Under the pieces are notes generated by a model. That model was not told where the DNA came from, made no database searches, and was given only the letters and a program-made list of their open reading frames with translations. Positions 26,238 to 34,825 of a stretch of DNA of 64,000 bases are shown in pieces. Source of the DNA: Geoanaerobacter pelophilus (GTDB lineage: Bacteria > Desulfobacterota > Desulfuromonadia > Geobacterales > DSM-12255); NCBI RefSeq assembly GCF_018476885.1, contig NZ_JAHCVJ010000006.1:248001-312000 (forward strand), given 5' to 3'. Numbering within the stretch: the stretch's first letter is position 1; each line of letters starts with the position of its first letter. The translations under genes and the position numbers were made by a program.

Positions 26238-26280
26238 CGCGTAAAATCACAGCGAGGGTGACGGCAATGGCCGCCACTTT
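26217..26280 (-). pseudogene. Remnant of the 3' end of a TatD-radical SAM gene
   Basis: On the minus strand this stretch reads VAAIAVT, then LAVILRVREYTEV, matching the C-terminus of the intact protein at 27197-28582 (VVATAVTV ... GVTFRVREYAEVG) with an internal deletion of about 14 codons. At DNA level 26218-26266 aligns with 27203-27251 at roughly 42 of 49 positions. It overlaps the end of the citrate synthase gene and supplies its stop codon. It is a degraded duplicate. Confidence 0.7.
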
Positions 26281-26430
26281 GGCCCTTCCGGCAATATGTA
26301 GTACCTGTGATGAAAAGAAATTTATAATATCTATGATAAATCTGTTTTAACGGTAAAAGGTTGTATAATTGGAAGAATAAATCATTACAGCTACTTTTTG
26401 TGATCACTGATTGAGTGTTCCGGAGAGACT

Positions 26431-27180
26431 GTGAAACGGATCTCGGTACAACAGATAGTCAGAATGTGTGTCATCTGGATGCTGCTTGTGGCTGCGTTGC
26501 CACGTCCAAGCGAGGCCGTGGAAAAGATCGTGTTGATCAGTTCGCAAGACACTAAAGACTCATTTTACGGCCGATGGCTGGACTTGATTTATTCCGAAGT
26601 CTTTCGGCGCCTTGGCTATGAATTTCAATACAAGGGCTACCCTGGAGGGCGCGCACCTGTGATGGCTGAAAAAGGTGAGGTGGATGGGGAGATTCACCGC
26701 GGTGGTGATTATGATAAGATCGCCAAGAATCTTCTCAAAGTGAATGAACCCAGCTTTTCATTATCGTATGCCGCATATGCCGTCAAGCCGGGGATCGTAC
26801 TGAATGGCTGGGGGAGCCTGAAAAATACGGACTATACCGTTGAATACAGACGCGGGGCCAAAGTGGCCGAAACCGGATTGTCGGCAATTGTCAAGCCTGA
26901 GAAGTTATCCCACATCGCGACGCCGGAGCAGGGGTTGAAAAAGCTTATCTTGGGCCGCACCGATATTTATGTGGATCAGGAGTTTGTCGTTACGGAAACA
27001 CTCCGGAGATTAGCTCCCTCCTCAGTGTATCAGGCAGGCATCATGTATACTGGGAATAGTCACGTGTATCTGCACAAAAGGCACGCCGCGCTTGTTCCTA
27101 AAATCGCGACAGTCCTGAAAGAGATGAAACGAGAAGGCTTGATCAAACAGTATAAGCAGATCGCCTTGGAGCAGCCATGA
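26431..27180 (+). CDS. Periplasmic solute-binding protein (SBP_bac_3-like)
   Basis: A 249-residue secreted protein with a signal peptide (about 1-29, cleavage after SEA), started at GTG 26431 behind a CGGAGAG site. The body resembles amino-acid-type periplasmic binding proteins (YSEVFRRLGYEFQYKGYPGGRAPVMAEKGEVDGE style, and the C-terminal PKIATVLKEMKREGLIKQY). No permease or ATPase gene is adjacent, so it may be a solo binding protein feeding a sensor or an enzyme rather than an ABC importer. A TATAAT sequence at 26364-26369 could be its -10 box, but the -35 is poor. Confidence 0.75.
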   Translation: MKRISVQQIVRMCVIWMLLVAALPRPSEAVEKIVLISSQDTKDSFYGRWLDLIYSEVFRRLGYEFQYKGYPGGRAPVMAEKGEVDGEIHRGGDYDKIAKNLLKVNEPSFSLSYAAYAVKPGIVLNGWGSLKNTDYTVEYRRGAKVAETGLSAIVKPEKLSHIATPEQGLKKLILGRTDIYVDQEFVVTETLRRLAPSSVYQAGIMYTGNSHVYLHKRHAALVPKIATVLKEMKREGLIKQYKQIALEQP

Positions 27181-27196
27181 AGGGCCTCGTATCCGG

Positions 27197-28582
27197 TTAC
27201 CCCACCTCCGCGTACTCCCTGACGCGGAAGGTCACGCCGAGGGAGACGGCAAGCCGTTCGACCGCTGCGATGTCGATGCCGGGCACGGTGACGGCGGTGG
27301 CCACCACTTCTGGGATATAGCGCGGCGCCTCGCGGAGGAAGTCGCAGATCCCATTGAAACCGGCATCGCCGAACGGGGTATTGCATAGCCGCTTGTAGGT
27401 GGCCGGATCGCTGGCGTTGAGGCTGACCGATATGCTATCCACAAGCCCTTGCAGCTCCGGCAAGATATTCCTGCCATGGACCAGGTTGGCCTGGCCGTCG
27501 CTGTTGATCCGCACCTTAACCCCTTGCCGTTTCAGCTCCGCAGCCACCTTTTTCACCACGTCGAGCCGGATGAGCGACTCGCCGTAGCCGCAGAACACCA
27601 CTTCGTCGTAGCCAGTTGGGTCGCCCACGGCTGCCAGGATTTCGGCGCTGGTCGGCTCATGCTCCAGCTTGAGAAAATGCCCCTTGACCAGGAAGTCGTC
27701 GAACTTGGGGCAGAAGGTGCAGCGGTTGGAGCAGCGGTTGGTGATGTTCAGGTAGAGGGAGTTGCGGATTTTGTAGGCGATCTTGGCCTGCTGGTCCGGC
27801 TGGGCGATCCGGAACAGCCTGCGGCTGTTGAAGGTGGTGATCCTCCCCACATCTTCCAGGGAGAGCCCTTTCAGTTCCGCCACCTTTTCGGCAGTGATCC
27901 GCACATAGGACGGCTCGTTGCGCTTGCCGCGGTGCGGCACAGGGGAGAGATAGGGGCAGTCGGTCTCGATCAGAAGGTTTTCGGTCTTGATGCCGCGTAC
28001 TACCTCGCGCAGCTGTTCGTTGCTCGGGTAGGTAACGGTGCCGGGGATCGAGATGTAGAACCCCATGGCGATGCACTCCTGCGCCATCTCCAGGTCTCCG
28101 GAGAAGCAGTGCAGCACGCCGCCGGTCTCGGTCGCCTCTTCTTCACGCAGGATCGCCATGACCCGGTCGTGGGCGTCGCGGTCATGGACGATCACCGGCA
28201 GCTCCAGTTCGCGGGCCAGCCTGATCTGCCGGCGGAAGACCTCTTCCTGCAACGGTCGCGGCGAACGGTCGCGGTAGAAATCGAGGCCGATCTCGCCGAT
28301 GGCCACGACCTTCGGGTTTTCTGCTGCCAGTTTACGGAGCTCGTCGTAGGCCTCTGGCGTGACTCCGGCAGCGTCATGGGGGTGGACCCCGACCGCGGCG
28401 TAAAGGTGCGGATGCTGGGCAGCCAGCGCCAGCGCAGCTTTGCTCGATTCCAGGTCGGCGCCGACCACGACGATCTCGGCAAGGCCTGCTGCAGCGGCGC
28501 GTGCCAGCATTTCAGAGAAATCAGCTTCAAAGTCACTGCCGTAAATATGAGCGTGACTGTCGATGAAAATAGCTTGGTTCAT
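27197..28582 (-). CDS. TatD-family hydrolase fused to a radical SAM domain
   Basis: A 461-residue two-domain protein. Residues 1-258 are a TatD-type metal-dependent hydrolase/DNase with the expected ligands: IDSHAH (Asp8, His10, His12), GEIGLDFY (Glu97), His133, His158 and ETDCPYLSP (Asp208). Residues about 265-461 are a radical SAM domain with the 4Fe-4S motif CSNRCTFC (Cys284, Cys288, Cys291) and a GYGES-type SAM-binding stretch. In many bacteria the second part is a separate TatD-associated radical SAM protein; here they are one chain. Substrates are unknown. It is convergent with the solute-binding gene, 17 bp apart. Confidence 0.93.
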   Translation of the reverse strand: MNQAIFIDSHAHIYGSDFEADFSEMLARAAAAGLAEIVVVGADLESSKAALALAAQHPHLYAAVGVHPHDAAGVTPEAYDELRKLAAENPKVVAIGEIGLDFYRDRSPRPLQEEVFRRQIRLARELELPVIVHDRDAHDRVMAILREEEATETGGVLHCFSGDLEMAQECIAMGFYISIPGTVTYPSNEQLREVVRGIKTENLLIETDCPYLSPVPHRGKRNEPSYVRITAEKVAELKGLSLEDVGRITTFNSRRLFRIAQPDQQAKIAYKIRNSLYLNITNRCSNRCTFCPKFDDFLVKGHFLKLEHEPTSAEILAAVGDPTGYDEVVFCGYGESLIRLDVVKKVAAELKRQGVKVRINSDGQANLVHGRNILPELQGLVDSISVSLNASDPATYKRLCNTPFGDAGFNGICDFLREAPRYIPEVVATAVTVPGIDIAAVERLAVSLGVTFRVREYAEVG

Positions 28583-28614
28583 TTTTTATTCCGGGTAAAT
28601 AAATTTCGGAGAGG

Positions 28615-29028
28615 TTATTGCCCCAGCAGGACTTGCAGGTGTTCAGGAAGAAACGGCTTGGCAATCGCGCCTCTGAAGCCGTGTGACGCCGGGTCGTCCA
28701 TCGCCGGGTCAAACGGATTGCCGCAGGAGACATAGGCGGCAACAGCGGGATCGATCTCTTTTAACAGCTTGACTGCTTCCTCGCCCCCCATGCCGCCCGG
28801 CACGTTGAGGTCAAGGATCACCGCATGGTAACGCGAGCCGCTATGCAGTTTGCTCTGGTACATCACCACCGCATCTTTGCCGTTTTCGGCAAAATCAACA
28901 TTAAAGCCAATACGCTTGAGCATGATGGCAGCGATAAAACGGACATCTTCATCGTCGTCCATAACCAGAACGGTCGGTTGTTCAGTAGGGTTTTCCATTC
29001 TCGTATCTGCCCCGTTTGCCGCTACCAT
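28615..29028 (-). CDS. Single-domain response regulator receiver protein
   Basis: A 137-residue protein consisting of one receiver domain (VLVMDDDEDVRFIAAIMLKRIGF; phospho-acceptor in VILDLNVPGGMGGEEAV; conserved Lys in GAIAKPFLPEHL). There is no output domain. The start may instead be the ATG at 28998 (ten residues shorter); neither has a clear ribosome site. Its style is close to receiver domains at the C-terminus of hybrid kinases, so it may be a phosphorelay intermediate. It lies upstream of the TatD fusion gene on the same strand and divergent from dnaE. Confidence 0.88.
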   Translation of the reverse strand: MVAANGADTRMENPTEQPTVLVMDDDEDVRFIAAIMLKRIGFNVDFAENGKDAVVMYQSKLHSGSRYHAVILDLNVPGGMGGEEAVKLLKEIDPAVAAYVSCGNPFDPAMDDPASHGFRGAIAKPFLPEHLQVLLGQ

Positions 29029-29152
29029 CAGCTGCGGCAGTATGGAATTGACTCCGGTGTTTGATCATGGCATAATCTGCCACTCATTTTAGCGATACTA
29101 AAAAGGGGGTGGCTGTCAGCTGCTCCCTTAAACTTATAGCGTATAGGTAGCC

Positions 29153-32100
29153 ATGCAGCAAGCGGAATTCGTACATTTACATCTGCATACCCAGTACTCT
29201 CTGCTCGACGGCGCCATCAGGCTGGGCGACCTTGTGTCCAAGGTGAAGGGGTACGGCATGCCGGCCGTGGCCATTACCGACCACGGCGCCATGTTCGGGG
29301 CAATCGAGTTTTACCAGAAGTGCCTGGACAAGGGGGTCAAGCCGCTGCTCGGCGCAGAGGTCTATGTAGCGCCAGGTTCCCGCTTCAACAAGGAGCAGGG
29401 GAGCAGCCAGGGCGAATACTCCAGCTACCACCTGATCCTGCTCTGTGAAAACCTCAAGGGGTACAGAAACCTCTCCTATCTCGTTTCTGCCGGGTTCAAG
29501 GAAGGGTTCTACTACAAGCCCAGGATCGACAAGGAGCTGCTCGCCGAGCATTGCGAGGGGCTGATTGCGCTCTCCGCCTGTCTCAAGGGTGAGGTCGCGA
29601 CCCTGTGCAGTCGCAACCGGATGGAAGATGCGGTTGCCACGGCCCGCTGGTACAATGAGCTTTTCCCGGACCGTTACTATATCGAACTCCAGGAGAACAC
29701 CCTCCCGGAGCAGACAATTGCCAATCAACGGTTGATTGAGGTCAGCAGCGAACTGTCGCTGCCGCTGGTGGCGACCAACGATTGCCACTACCTTAATCGC
29801 GAGGATGCCAAGGCCCACGAGGTTCTGCTCTGCATCCAGACCGGCAAGACCATGAATGACGAGCACCGGATGCGCTTTTCGGCAGACGAGTTCTATGTCA
29901 AGTCGCCGGAGGAGATGGCTGCGGCCTTCCACTATGCGCCGGAGGCAGTGACCAATACGGTTCGCATTGCTGAGCGCTGCAACCTGGAACTCGATTTCAA
30001 GACCTACCATTTCCCCAAGTACGAACTGCCCGAAGGAAAGAGCCTGGACGACGACCTTGAGGAAGAGGCGATCAAAGGGCTGGAATCGCGGCTGGTGACC
30101 ATCCGGGCCAAGAACCCGGCCTTTGCCGATGGTGACGAGCAGCAGTACCGCGACCGGCTGCGCATCGAGCTCGACTGTATCAAGCAGATGGGGTTCCCCG
30201 GCTATTTCCTGATCGTGGCGGACTTCATCAACTGGGCCAAGGACCAGGGGATTCCGGTCGGCCCTGGCAGGGGTTCGGCGGCCGGTTCCCTGGTGGCGTA
30301 TTCCATCCGGATCACCGATCTCGACCCGATCCCGTACAACCTGTTGTTCGAGAGGTTCCTGAACCCGGAACGAATCTCGATGCCTGATATCGACGTTGAC
30401 TTCTGCACCGACCGGCGCGAAGAAGTCATCCAGTACGTTACCGAGAAGTACGGCAGGGACAAGGTCTGCCAGATCATCACCTTCGGTACCATGGCAGCAC
30501 GTGGCGTTATCCGCGACGTAGGGCGTGCCCTGGACATGCCGTACGGCGACGTGGACCGGATCGCCAAGCTGATTCCCGAAGTGCTGAACATCTCCTTGGC
30601 TGATGCGCTGAAGCAGGAACCCAAGATCAACGAACTGGCTGCCGCTGACCCGAAGGTCAAGGAGCTGCTTGACGTTGCCCTCTGTCTGGAAGGGCTGGCC
30701 CGCCATGCCTCCACCCATGCCGCCGGTGTCGTGGTGGCGCCGGACCGGCTCGAAGAGTTCTGCCCGGTGTACAAGGACCAGAAGACCGGTCTGATCAACA
30801 CCCAGTATTCGATGAAGTATGTCGAGAAGATCGGCCTGGTGAAGTTCGACTTCCTCGGTCTCAAGAACCTGACGGTCATCGACAATGCGGTCAAGCTGAT
30901 CCGTCACGGCCGGGACCCGGAGTTCGACATCACGCTGCTGCGCGATGACGACCGCGAGAGTTACGAACTGATCTCTGCCGGCAATACCACCGGCATCTTC
31001 CAGCTCGAATCGAGCGGCATGAAGGAGATGCTGGTCAAGCTGAAACCGTCCTGCTTCGAGGATGTCATCGCTGCCTGCGCCCTGTACCGCCCCGGTCCGC
31101 TCGGTTCCGGGATGGTCGATGACTTCATCGACCGCAAGCATGGCCGGAAAAAGGTGGTCTACGACCTGCCGCAACTGGAGCCGATCCTCAAGGACACCTA
31201 CGGCGTCATTGTCTACCAGGAGCAGGTCATGCAGATCGCCCGGACCCTGGGGGGCTATTCCCTCGGCGGCGCCGACCTGCTGCGCCGGGCCATGGGTAAG
31301 AAAGACCCGGCGGCCATGGCCAAGGAGAAGGACAAGTTCCTGGAAGGGGCCAAAGGCCAGGGGGTGGACCTGAAAAAGGCCGAGGCGATCTTCGACCTGA
31401 TGGCCAAGTTTGCCGAGTACGGCTTCAACAAGTCGCACTCCGCAGCCTACGCCCTGATCGCCTACCAGACCGCCTATCTCAAGGCCCATTATCCGGTGGA
31501 GTTCCTGGCGGCGCTGCTCACCGAAGACCGGGAGAAGACCGACAAGATCGTCAAGAATATCGGCGATTGCCGCGACATGGGGATCGAAGTGCTTCCTCCG
31601 GACATCAATTCGTCCGAGCTGTCGTTCAAGGTCTCCGGCACCTCCATCCGTTTCGGGCTGGGGGCCATCAAGAACGTCGGCGAAGGGGCAATCGAATCGA
31701 TCCTCGAAGCCAGGAGTGACGGGCCGTTTCTCGATATCTTTGACTTCTGCGAGCGGGTCGATCTGCGCAAGGTCAACAAGCGGGTGTTCGAGGCGCTCAT
31801 CAAGAGCGGTGCCTTTGACTCCACCGGCAGCAACCGGGCCTCGCTGATGGCGATTTTTGAAGAAGCCGTCTCGGTCGGCCAGAAGATCCAGGAGGAGAAG
31901 GAGAGTTCCCAGGTATCGCTGTTCGGTACGGCAGAGATCGTCAAGAGCAACGGCAACGGTCGCGCCAAGCTCCCCAACCTGCCGGAGTGGGACGACAAGC
32001 TCAAGCTGACCTTTGAGAAAGAGGCCCTCGGCTTCTTCATTACCGGCCACCCGCTGGACCGCTATAGCCATGACATGAAGCGCTTTGCTACGGCTGACAC

Positions 32101-32626
32101 TGCCCGGCTTGCCGATATGTCCGACGGCAAAGAGGTGAGGATCTGCGGCATTGTCGTGGCTTTGAAGGAGATGATCACCAAAAAGGGCGACCGGATGGGC
32201 TTTGCCACCATCGAGGACCTGATCGGCACAGTGGAAGTGGTGGTTTTTCCGGAAACCTATGCCAGGTCCGTGGAGATGCTCAAGACCGACGAACCGCTGT
32301 TGGTGTCAGGCACCGTGGATGTGGGAGAGAAGAGCATCAAGATCAAGGCCACCGATATTGCGCCGTTGCTTGAAGTCTCGGCCAAGGGGACCAGGCGGGT
32401 CCATTTTACCCTGAAATCTCCCGGAGTAGACCGGGACCATCTTGTTGATTTGATGGAGATCATGGCTCGTCATAACGGCAGCTGTGACGCCATGTTGCAT
32501 ATAGAGATCCAGGATCAGTGCCGCGCCACCATACCGTTGGCAAGCCGTTTCAAGGTTGCTGCCAGCGACGATCTGGCGCTGGATGTGGAGAAACTAGTCG
32601 GTTATCGTGCCATAGTGTTTGAATAA
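29153..32626 (+). CDS. dnaE: DNA polymerase III alpha subunit
   Basis: A 1,157-residue replicative polymerase. Domains: PHP (about 5-210), palm/fingers with the catalytic PDIDVDFC (Asp412, Asp414) and KFDFLGLKNLT (about Asp566), helix-hairpin-helix region, and an OB fold (about 1000-1075, VRICGIVVALKEM). The PHP residues HLHTQYS, ITDHG, GAEVYV, YHLIL, SACLKGE and NDCHYL look complete, unlike the reduced set in E. coli, so metal-dependent 3'-5' exonuclease activity is possible. It is followed by a palindromic repeat and then accA, a neighbourhood also seen in other Proteobacteria. Confidence 0.97.
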   Translation: MQQAEFVHLHLHTQYSLLDGAIRLGDLVSKVKGYGMPAVAITDHGAMFGAIEFYQKCLDKGVKPLLGAEVYVAPGSRFNKEQGSSQGEYSSYHLILLCENLKGYRNLSYLVSAGFKEGFYYKPRIDKELLAEHCEGLIALSACLKGEVATLCSRNRMEDAVATARWYNELFPDRYYIELQENTLPEQTIANQRLIEVSSELSLPLVATNDCHYLNREDAKAHEVLLCIQTGKTMNDEHRMRFSADEFYVKSPEEMAAAFHYAPEAVTNTVRIAERCNLELDFKTYHFPKYELPEGKSLDDDLEEEAIKGLESRLVTIRAKNPAFADGDEQQYRDRLRIELDCIKQMGFPGYFLIVADFINWAKDQGIPVGPGRGSAAGSLVAYSIRITDLDPIPYNLLFERFLNPERISMPDIDVDFCTDRREEVIQYVTEKYGRDKVCQIITFGTMAARGVIRDVGRALDMPYGDVDRIAKLIPEVLNISLADALKQEPKINELAAADPKVKELLDVALCLEGLARHASTHAAGVVVAPDRLEEFCPVYKDQKTGLINTQYSMKYVEKIGLVKFDFLGLKNLTVIDNAVKLIRHGRDPEFDITLLRDDDRESYELISAGNTTGIFQLESSGMKEMLVKLKPSCFEDVIAACALYRPGPLGSGMVDDFIDRKHGRKKVVYDLPQLEPILKDTYGVIVYQEQVMQIARTLGGYSLGGADLLRRAMGKKDPAAMAKEKDKFLEGAKGQGVDLKKAEAIFDLMAKFAEYGFNKSHSAAYALIAYQTAYLKAHYPVEFLAALLTEDREKTDKIVKNIGDCRDMGIEVLPPDINSSELSFKVSGTSIRFGLGAIKNVGEGAIESILEARSDGPFLDIFDFCERVDLRKVNKRVFEALIKSGAFDSTGSNRASLMAIFEEAVSVGQKIQEEKESSQVSLFGTAEIVKSNGNGRAKLPNLPEWDDKLKLTFEKEALGFFITGHPLDRYSHDMKRFATADTARLADMSDGKEVRICGIVVALKEMITKKGDRMGFATIEDLIGTVEVVVFPETYARSVEMLKTDEPLLVSGTVDVGEKSIKIKATDIAPLLEVSAKGTRRVHFTLKSPGVDRDHLVDLMEIMARHNGSCDAMLHIEIQDQCRATIPLASRFKVAASDDLALDVEKLVGYRAIVFE

Positions 32627-32636
32627 ATGGCTTCGC

Positions 32637-32741
32637 CAAAAGTCCATCTGCTGCGTTACGCTCGTCGTTCGTCGCTGCGACGTAGCCTCCGGCTACGGCT
32701 CACTCCTAACGCCTCGCAAGCCTTGCAGCTGGAGCTTTTTG
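32637..32741. repeat. 105-bp palindromic dispersed repeat between dnaE and accA
   Basis: A non-coding imperfect palindrome. The outer arms CAAAAGTCCATCTGC and GCAGCTGGAGCTTTTTG pair apart from one mismatch and two single-base gaps; GCGTTA pairs with TAACGC further in; the centre is GTAGCC-TCC-GGCTAC. The arm sequence resembles a REP-like family that I recall as frequent in Geobacter and related deltaproteobacterial genomes (recollection, not a search). It starts 11 bp after the dnaE stop and may act as a transcript stabiliser or a terminator-like structure. Confidence 0.7.
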
Positions 32742-32790
32742 CTGTGCCAATGATTTTCGGGAATGTATAAGCTCAAAGGAGGATATCGAT

Positions 32791-33753
32791 ATGGGATTGC
32801 AGAATTTTTATATGGAGTTTGAGAAGCCGCTGGTAGAGCTGGATAAGAAGATCGAAGAACTGCGGGAGATGTCCGGCGATTCGCTTGATCTGGCTGCAGA
32901 AATTGCGAAACTGGAAAAGAAGTCGGATAAGGTGCGCTCCGAGATTTTTGCAAACCTGTCCCGTTGGCAGACAGCACAGGTTGCCAGGCATCCAAACCGG
33001 CCGTTCACACTCGACTACCTGAATCTGATCTTCACCGATTTCGTCGAGCTTCACGGCGACAGGCTTTACGGTGATGATCATGCCATAGTGGCAGGACTGG
33101 CAAAGCTTGATGGCGAACCGGTGATGGTTATCGGCCACCAGAAAGGGCGCGACACCAAGGAGAAGGTCTACCGCAACTTCGGCATGCCGAATCCGGAAGG
33201 TTATCGCAAGGCGTTACGCTTGATGTATCTGGCCCAGCAATCAAGGCTCCCCATTATCACTTTTGTTGACACCCCAGGTGCCTATCCGGGAATCGGCGCC
33301 GAGGAGCGTGGCCAGGCAGAGGCAATCGCCCGTAACCTGCGGGAGATGGCGGCGCTCACTGTGCCGATCATAGTCGTGGTGACCGGTGAAGGTGGCTCTG
33401 GTGGCGCGCTGGCCATTGCGGTTGGCGATCGGGTGCTGATGCTGGAGAATTCCGTGTATGCGGTTATTTCGCCTGAAGGGTGCGCGGCGATCCTCTGGTC
33501 CGACGGCACCAAAGGCGCACAGGCTGCAGAAGCCCTGAAGCTGACGGCAAAAGACATCAAGGATTTGGAAGTTATCGACGAGATCATTCCTGAGCCGATG
33601 GGCGGGGCGCATCGCGACCATGAAGGTATGGCAAAGTCCCTGCACGAAGCGCTTTCCCGGAACATGAAGGAGCTGAAGGCGATTGATGCCGACAAACTGG
33701 TTGACCTGCGTTATGAAAAATTCAGGAAGATGTCGCGCTTTATCGAGCAGTAA
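32791..33753 (+). CDS. accA: Acetyl-CoA carboxylase carboxyltransferase subunit alpha
   Basis: A 320-residue cytoplasmic protein matching AccA over its full length: an N-terminal helical segment ([18 protein letters not shown]), then [46 protein letters not shown] and [17 protein letters not shown] around the active site. With AccD it transfers the carboxyl group from biotin to acetyl-CoA, giving malonyl-CoA for fatty acid synthesis. A strong AAAGGAGG site precedes the ATG. It is the second gene after dnaE and ends before a good terminator. Confidence 0.97.
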   Translation: MGLQNFYMEFEKPLVELDKKIEELREMSGDSLDLAAEIAKLEKKSDKVRSEIFANLSRWQTAQVARHPNRPFTLDYLNLIFTDFVELHGDRLYGDDHAIVAGLAKLDGEPVMVIGHQKGRDTKEKVYRNFGMPNPEGYRKALRLMYLAQQSRLPIITFVDTPGAYPGIGAEERGQAEAIARNLREMAALTVPIIVVVTGEGGSGGALAIAVGDRVLMLENSVYAVISPEGCAAILWSDGTKGAQAAEALKLTAKDIKDLEVIDEIIPEPMGGAHRDHEGMAKSLHEALSRNMKELKAIDADKLVDLRYEKFRKMSRFIEQ

Positions 33754-33785
33754 CCATTTACGTATTGAGTTAGCTTATTAGATAA

Positions 33786-33814
33786 AGGGGCGGCTTGACC
33801 GCCCCTCCTTTTTT
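33786..33814 (+). terminator. Rho-independent terminator after accA
   Basis: AGGGGCGG (33786-33793) and CCGCCCCT (33799-33806) form a perfect 8-bp stem with a 5-base loop, followed by CC and a run of T. It lies just before the ribosome site of the next gene, so that gene needs readthrough or its own promoter. Confidence 0.85.
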
Positions 33815-33823
33815 GGAGGAAGC

Positions 33824-34612
33824 ATGCAGGAGCGTCTGCAGAAAATACTTGCCAGTGCCGGGATCGCGTCGCGAAGGGCTGCCGAGCAGATCATCACATC
33901 GGGCAGGGTGAAGGTCAACGGCGAGGTCGTAACCGAACTGGGGAGCAAGGCCGACCCGGATAAAGATGCCATCACCGTTGACGGTAATCCGGTGCACAAG
34001 CAACGATCGAAGGTCTATATCCTGCTGTTTAAGCCGTCGGGTTATATGACCACTCTGAAAGACCCGGAGGGGAGGCCGGTGGTTACCGATCTCCTCAAGG
34101 GGGTGACTGAGCGGGTGTACCCGGTGGGGCGACTCGATTACAACACCGAAGGTCTGCTGTTGCTCACCAATGACGGCGAATGGGCCAACCGCCTGATGCA
34201 CCCGCGCCACGAGGTGGAAAAAGAGTACCATGTGCGGGTCAGGGGGATGGTGACTTCAGGACAGGTTGCCATGCTGGCTAACGGAGTTGAGTTGGACGAC
34301 GGCATGACCGCTCCGGCAAAAGTAAGCATTATCAAGGCAAGCGATAACAATACCTGGCTCTCCATTGCCATCCATGAAGGTCGCTATCGCCAGGTGCGGC
34401 GGATGTGCGAGGCGGTATCGCTCAGTGTTGTTCGGCTTAAGCGCGCCAGGTACGGCAATCTCGATCTCAACGGCCTGAACCCGGGGCAGTATCGCCTGCT
34501 CACCGACATCGAGGTGCAAGGGCTCCTGACAGGAGAGAATGTTCCCAGAGCTGAAAAACGGAGCAATGTTAAGAAGATTATTAAGAAACCGACGCCTAAA
34601 ACCGCCGGATGA
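33824..34612 (+). CDS. rluB: RluB-type 23S rRNA pseudouridine synthase
   Basis: A 262-residue protein of the RsuA/RluB/E/F family. An S4 RNA-binding domain (residues 1-60, RLQKILASAGIASRRAAEQII) is followed by the catalytic domain with GRLDYNTEGLLLLTNDGE, in which Asp105 is the catalytic aspartate. ASRRAAEQ and the short basic Lys-rich tail fit RluB (pseudouridine 2605 of 23S rRNA), but the family members are hard to separate by eye. GGAGGAAGC precedes the ATG, only about 10 bp after the accA terminator. Confidence 0.9.
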   Translation: MQERLQKILASAGIASRRAAEQIITSGRVKVNGEVVTELGSKADPDKDAITVDGNPVHKQRSKVYILLFKPSGYMTTLKDPEGRPVVTDLLKGVTERVYPVGRLDYNTEGLLLLTNDGEWANRLMHPRHEVEKEYHVRVRGMVTSGQVAMLANGVELDDGMTAPAKVSIIKASDNNTWLSIAIHEGRYRQVRRMCEAVSLSVVRLKRARYGNLDLNGLNPGQYRLLTDIEVQGLLTGENVPRAEKRSNVKKIIKKPTPKTAG

Positions 34613-34691
34613 CCTTAAATGGCAAAGTCAAAAACCGCAGGAAGGAGGATCTGTATAATAAAAATATACATAATATCAGCGTCTTTTAGTG

Positions 34692-34708
34692 CCGGCACAT
34701 TTTGTGCT
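34692..34708 (+). promoter_or_regulatory. Possible sigma-54 promoter of the Sel1-repeat gene
   Basis: CCGGCACATTTTGTGCT has the invariant GG-N10-GC spacing and the GGCAC half of a -24/-12 promoter, but the -12 part reads GTGC rather than TTGC. It lies about 120 bp before the ATG. A competing sigma-70 candidate (TTGACT at 34779, TGTAAC at 34801) is also present. Confidence 0.3.
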
Positions 34709-34825
34709 TGACTATTCGCTTAGTTGCATCTTGAGAGAATCTTGTTATCCTTAATCCGTAAACGTAAATATCGCTCGATTGACTTTGTTATGTTTTGAAA
34801 TGTAACACGGGGTTAGAGGGGAATT

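Noticed and set aside
26340-26370. Sigma-70 promoter for the solute-binding protein
   Set aside because: TATAAT at 26364 is perfect, but no -35 element stands at the right distance, and the region is AT-rich enough for chance matches.
29177-32071. Very long open frame (964 codons) on the minus strand
   Set aside because: It lies wholly opposite dnaE, has no family resemblance and is the usual antisense shadow of a GC-rich gene.
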